Positions 1 through 5,275 of a stretch of DNA of 5,275 nt are shown here, piece by piece. The stretch's first letter is position 1. Each line of letters opens with the position of its first letter. The stretch comes from Cytophagales bacterium (lineage in GTDB: Bacteria > Bacteroidota > Bacteroidia > Cytophagales > UBA9547). The DNA lies in the NCBI GenBank assembly GCA_025360395.1, contig JANYCH010000384.1, positions 1-5,275 of the forward strand, given 5' to 3'. The notes below the pieces were generated by a model. That model did no database searches, had not been told where the DNA came from, and saw nothing but the letters and a program-made list of their open reading frames with translations. The position numbers and the translations under genes were made by a program.

Positions 1-1194
1 TTCCAGGAAGGCGATTTTTTTATTTATTACCATGCTTCGAAAGAATTATTTGAATTTAAAAATATCTATAGGGAGTTTTATGGGGCTTGTGAATGCTTTC
101 CTTATTTCGGAAGTCCCACGCTTGCTTTTATTTTAGGACTATTGACTTTTTTGCCATTCTTTTTTGCAGCCTTTATTTGGAAGGCTTTCAATATTTTTTT
201 GTTAATGAGGACCTGGGTTTTATTAGAAAAGTATTTTGATTTAAATGGATTTACCCGAAATGAGTACATCACTTTTATATCTGTTTCTATTTTTTCAGTG
301 TCTTTTGTTATCTATCGGAATTTTCATCTTGGGCAGTTTACAATATTTCTCTTGTATGCAATTTTAGAAGGCATTCACCAAATAAGGCTGGGTAAAGCAG
401 TAACAGGTTCTGCAGTTATAGCATTAGGAATTATCAGCAAGGTGATGCCCATAGTTGCGCTACCTTATTTGATTTATCGGAACTACTGGAAAAGTGCGAT
501 AATGGTGGTAGTATTTACTGTCTTATTTTTGTTTTTACCCGCGGTATTTTTAGGTTGGGAGCAAACGATTTTCCTTGTAAAGGCATGGAGGACTTCGATA
601 GATCCGGCAAATGAAATGAATATTTTTGATGTCAGTACCAATGACATCCATGGTTTGGCTTCTTTAATATCCACCCTTTTTATTTCCGGAATAGAAGATC
701 TTCATACACTTCATATCAGGAGACATCTTTTTATTTTGAACAGGGATACTGTTGAGTTTATAATCCATACAGCAAGGTTAATACTGATAGCAGGGACACT
801 TTATTTTTTAAAAACCTGGCCATTTAAAAAGGAAATAAGGCCATTGAAACAGATTTGGGAAATAGGTTATATCTGTTTGATAACGCCTCTTATTTTTCCC
901 CAACAGCGTTTATATGCTTTTTACTTTTTATTTCCTGCACTTACCTATTTGGTTTATTCTTTTATCAAGCTTAAAAAAGGGAATGCAACCAAACCTGGCT
1001 TGTTCAATTTGATGATTTATTTATTTATCGCCGGGGTTTTAATTTTTAATCTCGAGTTGATCCTTGGTAATTTCCGTCAGTTTTACTGGCATTATAAAAC
1101 GGTTACTTACAGCGTTTTGATATTGTTGCTTGTATTCACGTACCTCAGGCCTGATTTTGTTGAAAAAAAGCCAATGAACAAGTTTGATTATTGA
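1..1194 (+). CDS. GT87/DUF2029-type integral membrane glycosyltransferase, N-terminus missing
   Basis: The frame is open from base 1 to the TGA at 1192-1194, giving 397 visible residues, so the gene starts upstream of the window. The TTG at 142 is an internal codon: the 47 residues before it already carry family features. The first visible loop has the acidic DFFIYYHASKELF stretch (residues 5-17), matching the DFxxYYxAxxxL signature after the first membrane helix of GT87 (DUF2029) proteins. Strongly hydrophobic spans follow, among them about 40-70, 90-106 and 163-185, with more towards the C-terminus (about 330-385). The HLGQ motif (G111, Q112) and an SKVMPIVALPYL segment (K147, P150) correspond to the family's conserved GQ and K..P positions. 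GT87 enzymes, known from mycobacterial mannosyltransferases, use polyprenyl-phosphate sugars outside the inner membrane; donor and acceptor cannot be read here. Roughly one N-terminal helix is probably missing. The last 7 nt overlap the 3' end of the opposite-strand lipoprotein gene. Confidence 0.85.
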   Translation, partial: FQEGDFFIYYHASKELFEFKNIYREFYGACECFPYFGSPTLAFILGLLTFLPFFFAAFIWKAFNIFLLMRTWVLLEKYFDLNGFTRNEYITFISVSIFSVSFVIYRNFHLGQFTIFLLYAILEGIHQIRLGKAVTGSAVIALGIISKVMPIVALPYLIYRNYWKSAIMVVVFTVLFLFLPAVFLGWEQTIFLVKAWRTSIDPANEMNIFDVSTNDIHGLASLISTLFISGIEDLHTLHIRRHLFILNRDTVEFIIHTARLILIAGTLYFLKTWPFKKEIRPLKQIWEIGYICLITPLIFPQQRLYAFYFLFPALTYLVYSFIKLKKGNATKPGLFNLMIYLFIAGVLIFNLELILGNFRQFYWHYKTVTYSVLILLLVFTYLRPDFVEKKPMNKFDY

Positions 1195-1922
1195 GCTTGT
1201 TCCACACTTCCTGAACCAGATATTTTGGAGGTAATTACAGGGCTACCTGTATAAAACACCTTTCCACCCCCTTCAATATTCACATCCAGGTTGTCTTTGA
1301 CTGAAACTTCAGAAAGTGCATCTCCTTTTATGTTCACAGAAGCTTTAGGTACTAAAAGGTTTTTTAAATATAAGTAAGCTGTTCCTGATCCTAATGTGTT
1401 TATATTCAACTGATTGGCTTTTCCATTCAAGGTGATTTTTCCCGGGCCATCTGTCAATGTTGTTACCGTTTCGCCAGTTAGGTCCATGCTGATATTGCCA
1501 CTTCCATGTGTGGAAATAAGAATATCGGTAAGTTTGAATTCATTCAATGATTTTGCAGAACTGGCACTGCTGATGTCAACACCCTTTAGGTAAGGGATGG
1601 AAATTATGATAGGGATGTCCTTTTTCTTGTTGTCGCAGTTTACAAATTCCAGCTTCCATTCTTTGTTGATAACAGACTTGTTTAAGTTATCAATTAGGTT
1701 AGATTCTAAGGTGACAATTACATTTTGCTTATCACTCTGAACAAACTGCACATCAAAATCACCGCTAATGATAACCTTTTCAAAAGGGGCAATGTTCAGC
1801 TGTTGTGTTACAACTTTTGACTGGTCAATTGCACACGCATCTATTTCCAGGTCTTTTTTATTGCAGGCTGAGAGTACAGCCAAAGATGCCAACGCTACGG
1901 GAATAATTGTTAATCTATTCAT
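1188..1922 (-). CDS. GIN-domain (DUF2807) lipoprotein
   Basis: This 244-residue protein begins with a short lipoprotein signal peptide: positive charge at R3, a hydrophobic run at residues 5-18, and a lipobox L17-S18-A19-C20. It should therefore be lipidated at C20 and sit in the outer-membrane or periplasmic compartment. The residues after the cysteine are N-K-K-D, loosely like the charged export signals of Bacteroidota surface lipoproteins, but this is not decisive. From about residue 46 to the end it has the GIN pattern: F-E-K-V-I-I-S-G-D-F-D-V at the start, then alternating hydrophobic strands separated by glycine turns (THGSGN, TLGSGT, IEGGGK), ending YTGSP...ISGSGSVEQ. This predicts a repetitive beta-solenoid fold. 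The family is common in Bacteroidota and has no established molecular role; the old 'auto-transporter adhesin head' name is only a label. C30 and C96 could form a disulfide. The start codon is ATG, preceded by an A-rich stretch rather than a Shine-Dalgarno site. The TAA stop lies inside the 3' end of the convergent GT87 gene. Confidence 0.9.
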   Translation of the reverse strand: MNRLTIIPVALASLAVLSACNKKDLEIDACAIDQSKVVTQQLNIAPFEKVIISGDFDVQFVQSDKQNVIVTLESNLIDNLNKSVINKEWKLEFVNCDNKKKDIPIIISIPYLKGVDISSASSAKSLNEFKLTDILISTHGSGNISMDLTGETVTTLTDGPGKITLNGKANQLNINTLGSGTAYLYLKNLLVPKASVNIKGDALSEVSVKDNLDVNIEGGGKVFYTGSPVITSKISGSGSVEQAQ

Positions 1923-1932
1923 TTTTCTGCTG

Positions 1933-1951
1933 TTTTAACTTATTGTTAAAA
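1933..1951. repeat. 7-bp perfect inverted repeat upstream of the GIN lipoprotein gene
   Basis: TTTTAAC (1933-1939) and GTTAAAA (1945-1951) are exact reverse complements separated by a 5-nt spacer. The repeat ends 10 nt before the lipoprotein ATG. It lies in the 123-nt gap (1923-2045) between the SHOCT gene and the lipoprotein gene, where a promoter for the latter is expected. It could be a small operator or an AT-rich hairpin in the mRNA leader. Being nearly all A/T it is thermodynamically weak, and such repeats arise by chance in AT-rich DNA. On the - strand the gap also has TATTTTTC (1970-1963), one mismatch from the Bacteroidota -7 element TAnnTTTG, but I saw no convincing -33 TTG partner at the right distance. 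No clear rho-independent terminator is visible behind the SHOCT gene. Confidence 0.3.
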
Positions 1952-2045
1952 AACCATGCAATGAAAAATAACGTAAATGAACGAAGTCCGGACGGTTTTT
2001 TTATTAGTTACTTATACGTTTTGTTCTTAATAATGTTAAATTCTT

Positions 2046-2810
2046 TTAAAGTTTCTTCAAAAGTTCAGCTTTTTTAACATCAAATTCTTCCCTGGTTATC
2101 AGGTCTTTTTGTAAAAGCAAGCCTAGTTTTTCGATAGATAAAAATACATCATCCTTATAAGGAGTCGGAAAAACATTATCTGGAAATTCTTTAGAAAGTT
2201 TTCCTTCGGCATTTGTGTCTATTGCTTCATCAGCTTCGTCTGTTCCGGAGTCTAATATAACAGGCAAAGTGTTTAACCTTACGGGGCCAAGCTGACTGCT
2301 AAAACTTAGTGCCTGGGTCCCTCCCTGGCTTTGCGAAACGCCTGAGATTATAAAATTCAAAGTATCGTAAATACTCTTTTTGCCTTCATTTTCTATTACC
2401 AGCCTTTGTACCGGTGGGCCAAAATAGGCGTATTTCATATTGTTTTGTGATCCGCTTGCAGATGGGGATCCATATTCAGAAGGCCACCAGGTACCCGAAC
2501 CAAAAAAATCTTTGTTTTTATTTATAGTGTTTTCAACAAAATTTTCCTCTGTATGCAGCAGGTTAGAAAGTTCAGTACAAATATTATCTACTGTGTTTTT
2601 CAGGGAGTAGTTGAACATGTCTCCCACCATGGTCATTCCACCTTTCATCCATTGTCCCATTCCTCCAAGTTCAGGAACATTGAATTGTGCCTGAGTTCCA
2701 CCGCCATATGTAACTGATAGCAATAAAGAATTAACTGCTTCAAGTGAGATGCCATATTTAATGGCCAGGTCATGAATTTTTGATTTTCCTTTTTCGGTAA
2801 GCGCTTTCAT
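2046..2810 (-). CDS. SHOCT-domain protein with a conserved N-terminal module of unknown function
   Basis: This 254-residue protein has no signal peptide or membrane span, so it is probably cytoplasmic. Residues 1-35 look helical (LTEKGKSKIHDLAIKYGIS). Residues 36-67 form a dense Gly/Met/aromatic block with AQFNVPELGGMGQW (41-54) and GGMTMVGDMFN (57-67). A helical stretch follows (68-100), then a second block at 104-184: GTWWP (106-110), ASGSQNNMKYAYF (118-130), RLVIE, YDT (148-150), GVSQSQGG (157-164), LSFSSQ and a closing LPV (182-184). An acidic linker (about 186-212) leads to a C-terminal SHOCT motif at 222-254, with IEKLGLLLQKDLITREEFDVKKAELL. I recognise this combination from uncharacterised SHOCT proteins in several phyla, where the AQFN.PELGGMGQW and WWP...YAYF...GVSQ motifs recur; no function is known to me. 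SHOCT domains are thought to mediate oligomerisation. The ATG start fits the family. It lies 48 nt downstream of the carotenoid desaturase gene and could be cotranscribed with it, without an obvious functional link. Confidence 0.85.
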   Translation of the reverse strand: MKALTEKGKSKIHDLAIKYGISLEAVNSLLLSVTYGGGTQAQFNVPELGGMGQWMKGGMTMVGDMFNYSLKNTVDNICTELSNLLHTEENFVENTINKNKDFFGSGTWWPSEYGSPSASGSQNNMKYAYFGPPVQRLVIENEGKKSIYDTLNFIISGVSQSQGGTQALSFSSQLGPVRLNTLPVILDSGTDEADEAIDTNAEGKLSKEFPDNVFPTPYKDDVFLSIEKLGLLLQKDLITREEFDVKKAELLKKL

Positions 2811-2858
2811 TGATATTGATTTAGGTAACAGTTAACAAAATCTGTTCCAGCAATTTAA

Positions 2859-4370
2859 TTATTTATGTATGAAATTTGAATTTCCTTTATGTATGCTTCC
2901 TGGAAGATCGCCTATAAGTCCGGAAACAATTTTTGCGGAAAATAGACATAAGGGGATTCCTCCCCCTGGGTGTACGCTTCCTCCACAGAAATAAAGGTTT
3001 TTGATTTTGCCGGAAAAATTTGGATGGCGTAAAAATGCAGCGAATTGATTGTTAGAACTGTTCCCATATAATGCCCCCAAAGAAGAGCCTGTCATTTTTT
3101 CTATTAATAGCGGATCAAGGATTCTTTCACAGGTAATGTAGTCTGAAATGTTGAAACCGAGTATTTTACTGAGTTTCAGGATAATATTCTGGCGGCTTTC
3201 AATTATAATCTTATCCCAATCCTGACCAGAATTGTGCGGTACATTGATCATTGTGAACCAATTTTCATGGCCTTCTGGAGCATCCCCAGATTTATATTTG
3301 GATGAAATGTTCAGGTAAACAGTAGGGTCAGAGGGTACTTTATTTTGATTGAAAATCAGGTCAAATTCTTCTTTATAGTCCTTTGAAAAAAAGATGTTAT
3401 GTAAGCCCAAATTGCTGGACTGCTTCTTCATGCCCCAATAAAATACCAATCCTGAACTTGATTTTTCCTGGCTTAGTAATTTTTTTGGTGCTTTTTCGGA
3501 TTTTAAAAGATGCCTGTATGTACTGCTGATGTCTACATTTGATACCACAACATCAGCCTTCATGATTTTTTCATTTTGCCTTACACCGATTATTGTTTTG
3601 TTTTCTACCACAATTTCCTGTACCGGAGAATTGTATTTGAAAACTACCCCTATTTCCTCCGCAAGTTTTACCAGCGATCGGGTAATTGAATACATTCCTC
3701 CAGTGGGAAAATAAGCCCCCAAGTTGTATTCTAAATGCGGAATAATATTTAAAGTTGCCGGTGATTTATAAGGGTTTGAGCCATTATAGGTTGCATATCG
3801 GTCAAATAATTGTGTAATCCGGGAATCTTCAAACTGAATATGGTTCACTGCATGCATAACCTGGTTAGTTTTTAACTTGCCAAGATTAACAAGTGCATTC
3901 AAAGCATGTTTGTTTAAATAGGAGTTAAGCTTATGGAGGCTACTTTGAAGAAAGAGCTTGTCCGTAAGTTCATACATTCTTTTGCTTTTCTTCAGATGGT
4001 CCAGTACTTTGTTTAAGCTGACGCCTGTCTGTTTTTCTATTTCCCGGCTAAATAGTTCAGGATCTGAGTGGGCGGTTATTTGAGTCCCGTCTTCATAAAA
4101 ATACTTGCAGATCTCTTCTAGTCTTTCATATTGAAAATATTGCTTTGAGTCTTTGCCTGCCAGGATAAAGAGCTCGTCTACCAATTCCGGTAAAGTAAAA
4201 AGTGAAGGCCCTGCATCGAACCGGTAACCTTCGAAAGAGATTTCAGTAAGTTTGCCACCCGGATATTGATTGGCTTCAAAAACTGTAACCTTAAAGCCCT
4301 TTACTGCAAGTCTGATTGCTACTGCAACACCAGCAATTCCAGATCCGATTACAATGGCTGTTTTACTCAA
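2859..4370 (-). CDS. crtD: CrtI/CrtD-family carotenoid desaturase, probably 1-hydroxycarotenoid 3,4-desaturase
   Basis: This is a 503-residue flavoprotein, normal length for the CrtI/CrtD family. The N-terminal Rossmann motif is G9-S-G11-I-A-G14, with E32 ending the second strand as the usual ribose-binding acid, followed by the YPGGK motif (36-40) and GYRFDAGPSLF. The C-terminal FAD-binding motif is at about 458-487 (NLYFCGGSVHPGGGIPLC). In Bacteroidota, phytoene desaturase CrtI usually begins with a GSGFSSLAAS-like motif and has YWMPDVF after the GPS. The GIAG and GPSLFTLPELVDELF pattern seen here, with DRYATYNGSNPYK (about 190-202), fits the CrtD branch better. CrtD introduces the 3,4 double bond into 1-hydroxycarotenoids on the route to myxol-, saproxanthin- or flexixanthin-like pigments. 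CrtI, CrtB, a hydratase and a cyclase would be needed and are not in the window. The start is TTG: no ATG or GTG lies near, and the Rossmann strand begins at residue 4. It overlaps the upstream GT2 gene by 8 nt. Family assignment is secure; CrtD rather than CrtI is inferred from remembered motif patterns. Confidence 0.88.
   Translation of the reverse strand: MSKTAIVIGSGIAGVAVAIRLAVKGFKVTVFEANQYPGGKLTEISFEGYRFDAGPSLFTLPELVDELFILAGKDSKQYFQYERLEEICKYFYEDGTQITAHSDPELFSREIEKQTGVSLNKVLDHLKKSKRMYELTDKLFLQSSLHKLNSYLNKHALNALVNLGKLKTNQVMHAVNHIQFEDSRITQLFDRYATYNGSNPYKSPATLNIIPHLEYNLGAYFPTGGMYSITRSLVKLAEEIGVVFKYNSPVQEIVVENKTIIGVRQNEKIMKADVVVSNVDISSTYRHLLKSEKAPKKLLSQEKSSSGLVFYWGMKKQSSNLGLHNIFFSKDYKEEFDLIFNQNKVPSDPTVYLNISSKYKSGDAPEGHENWFTMINVPHNSGQDWDKIIIESRQNIILKLSKILGFNISDYITCERILDPLLIEKMTGSSLGALYGNSSNNQFAAFLRHPNFSGKIKNLYFCGGSVHPGGGIPLCLFSAKIVSGLIGDLPGSIHKGNSNFIHK
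4363..4370 (-). promoter_or_regulatory. 8-nt stop/start overlap (TTGAGTAA) coupling GT2 to the desaturase
   Basis: Read on the - strand, TTGAGTAA contains the desaturase TTG start (4370-4368) and the GT2 TAA stop (4365-4363) in a different frame. The sequence just upstream is A-rich (AAAACAAGAAAAC) with no good Shine-Dalgarno match. Ribosomes ending GT2 translation could re-initiate here, which would compensate for the weak TTG start and tie the two protein levels together. The overlap is directly visible; coupling is inferred. Confidence 0.65.
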
Positions 4371-5130
4371 GTTTTCTTGTTTTATTAAACAATAACTCGA
4401 AAACCTTGGTAAAGTATTTCAAATAGATAAAAATAATATTGGTTTTGATCCCATTTTCCAAACAACCCCGCAGGATTTCCCTGTTTAAAAGCATGATATT
4501 GGCTATACTTTGGTTGCTTTTACCACCCATTCTCATTTTTACAATCATTTGGGGCAGGTATACATAGGATATTTTATGAGTATGATAAAGCCTGACTATC
4601 AAATCAAAATCAGCACACAGCTTATAGTCTGGTTTGAAAAAACCGTATTTTAAATAGATTTCCCTTTTAAGAAAGAACGAAGGATGTGCAGGCATGTAGC
4701 CGAAACGAAATTTCCATGGCTTGAAACCTGCCGAAGAATAATATCTTACAGTTTTGTTTAAATTATCTTTTGAAACGAAGGCAATGTCTGCATATAAACT
4801 ATCTGCACCGGAACTCCTGAATGATTCCACCACTTTGCTGATAATCTGATTGTTGGCATAAAAATCGTCCGAATTTAGTATTCCTACAATATCGCCGGTT
4901 GCAACTCTGAGCCCTTTGTTCATGGCATCGTACATACCACGGTCAGGTTCAGAAATCACCTTTGCAATTTTGTCCCCAAACGAATTTATGATTTCTAATG
5001 TATTGTCTTTTGATGCACCATCTATTAAAATGTATTCAATCTCTGGATAATCCTGATTTAAAACTGATTCTATACAAGATTTGATATGTTCTGCACCATT
5101 GTAAACTGCAGTGATGATGGTTACTTTCAT
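4363..5130 (-). CDS. Family 2 (GT2, GT-A fold) glycosyltransferase
   Basis: This is a complete 255-residue cytoplasmic-type glycosyltransferase with an ATG start. The GT-A fold motifs appear in order: TAVYNGA (7-13) in the first strand; LIDGASKDNT (35-44), with D37 in the nucleotide-binding position; SEPDRGMYDAMNKGL (60-74); and the metal-binding NSDD (86-89) in place of DxD. Further on are MPAHPSFF (146-153) and CADFD (172-176), the acidic acceptor-side motif typical of WcaA/WcaE-like enzymes. There is no signal peptide; the C-terminal part (about 210-250) is helical, with a moderately hydrophobic stretch IIFIYLKYF that could lie on the membrane. Members of this subgroup transfer sugars from nucleotide donors, usually onto lipid-linked intermediates of exopolysaccharide or O-antigen. 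Donor and acceptor cannot be read from sequence. The gene follows the Sua5-like gene by 35 nt and its stop overlaps the desaturase start. That leaves open a role in glycosylating the carotenoid, although it does not resemble what I recall of the cyanobacterial carotenoid glycosyltransferase CruG. Confidence 0.9.
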   Translation of the reverse strand: MKVTIITAVYNGAEHIKSCIESVLNQDYPEIEYILIDGASKDNTLEIINSFGDKIAKVISEPDRGMYDAMNKGLRVATGDIVGILNSDDFYANNQIISKVVESFRSSGADSLYADIAFVSKDNLNKTVRYYSSAGFKPWKFRFGYMPAHPSFFLKREIYLKYGFFKPDYKLCADFDLIVRLYHTHKISYVYLPQMIVKMRMGGKSNQSIANIMLLNREILRGCLENGIKTNIIFIYLKYFTKVFELLFNKTRKLE

Positions 5131-5165
5131 GGCGCAAAAATGCTTTTTTCTTTTGAAATTCCAGC

Positions 5166-5275
5166 TTATCTTTTTGTAGCTGCACGTTTCAGCCTGTCGT
5201 TAATTGCCCTTCCTAAACCGGTGTCCGGGAATATTTCTGTCAGGATCTGGTCTACATCTGAACTGTCCATTTCTC
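5166..5275 (-). CDS. C-terminal tail of a probable Sua5-type L-threonylcarbamoyladenylate synthase, partial
   Basis: An open frame enters from the right edge and ends at TAA (5168-5166), giving 35 residues. The tail includes DVDQILTEIFPDTGLGRAIN followed by DRLKRAATKR. The G-L-G-x-A-I-x-D-R-L-x-R-A-A ending matches the C-terminus of the Sua5 domain found in long-form threonylcarbamoyl-AMP synthases, which make the activated intermediate for the t6A37 modification of tRNA. The catalytic YrdC domain would lie outside the window, so the assignment rests on this short motif alone. An internal ATG (5270-5268) is in frame but is very unlikely to be the real start. The gene sits 35 nt upstream of the GT2 gene on the same strand. 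The gap holds an A-rich run and a CATTTTTG close to the GT2 ATG, but no clear terminator, so read-through into GT2 is plausible. Confidence 0.6.
   Translation of the reverse strand, partial: EMDSSDVDQILTEIFPDTGLGRAINDRLKRAATKR

Noticed and set aside
483..674. Short - strand open frame opposite the GT87 gene.
   Set aside because: It lies wholly inside a well-supported membrane protein gene on the other strand and has no recognisable domain.
142..1194. Treating the TTG at 142 as the start of a 350-residue GT87 protein.
   Set aside because: The frame is open back to base 1, and the upstream residues (DFFIYYHAS...) are themselves a family signature, so the gene is simply cut by the window edge.
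1987..2001. GTCCGGAC palindrome followed by a T-run (+ strand sense) as a rho-independent terminator.
   Set aside because: The palindrome has no loop and could pair only weakly. The T-run is on the + strand side, whereas both flanking genes are transcribed on the - strand.
2824..2848. Possible hairpin in the gap between the desaturase and the SHOCT gene (AACAG/CTGTT plus GG/CC with one bulge, 10-nt loop).
   Set aside because: The stem is short and bulged, no T-run follows in the transcribed direction, and there is no supporting regulatory logic, so it is not called as a terminator or operator.
3529..3714. Short + strand open frame opposite the carotenoid desaturase.
   Set aside because: It is an antisense shadow of a conserved gene; its composition reflects the complement of that gene.
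5131..5165. CATTTTTG just before the GT2 ATG as a Bacteroidota -7 promoter element.
   Set aside because: It is 7 of 8 to TAnnTTTG, but it sits too close to the ATG for a normal leader, and no TTG/TTTG box was found at the expected spacing.

Overview
The window is AT-rich and gene-dense and looks like ordinary chromosome from a member of the Bacteroidota. The evidence is a GIN-domain (DUF2807) lipoprotein, a carotenoid desaturase of the type found in pigmented Bacteroidota, A-rich leaders instead of clear Shine-Dalgarno sites, and the general protein style. Cytophagales or Sphingobacteriales would fit, but the genus cannot be fixed from this sequence. No tRNA, rRNA, CRISPR array, transposase, integrase or attachment site was seen.

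Layout. On the + strand, the window opens inside a multi-membrane-span glycosyltransferase of the GT87/DUF2029 type (1-1194, N-terminus outside the window). All other genes are on the - strand. In transcription order from the right edge they are: the C-terminal tail of a probable Sua5-type threonylcarbamoyl-AMP synthase (5275-5166); a GT2 glycosyltransferase (5130-4363); a CrtI/CrtD-type carotenoid desaturase (4370-2859) whose TTG start overlaps the GT2 stop by 8 nt; a SHOCT-domain protein with a large conserved module of unknown function (2810-2046); and a GIN-domain lipoprotein (1922-1188). The lipoprotein gene overlaps the + strand gene tail-to-tail by 7 nt. The gaps between the - strand genes are 35, -8, 48 and 123 nt. 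The first four could therefore share a transcript, and the lipoprotein is the one most likely to have its own promoter. No intergenic stretch exceeds 123 nt.

How the genes may work together. Only the GT2-desaturase pair has a physical arrangement (overlapping stop and start) that argues for joint expression. Carotenoids of this phylum can carry sugars, so the pair might make or decorate a glycosylated xanthophyll. However, the GT2 protein resembles exopolysaccharide-type enzymes, so this is only a hypothesis. The SHOCT protein belongs to a family I recognise by its conserved motifs but for which I know no function; it is the most open question here. I did not find a convincing new multi-gene system.
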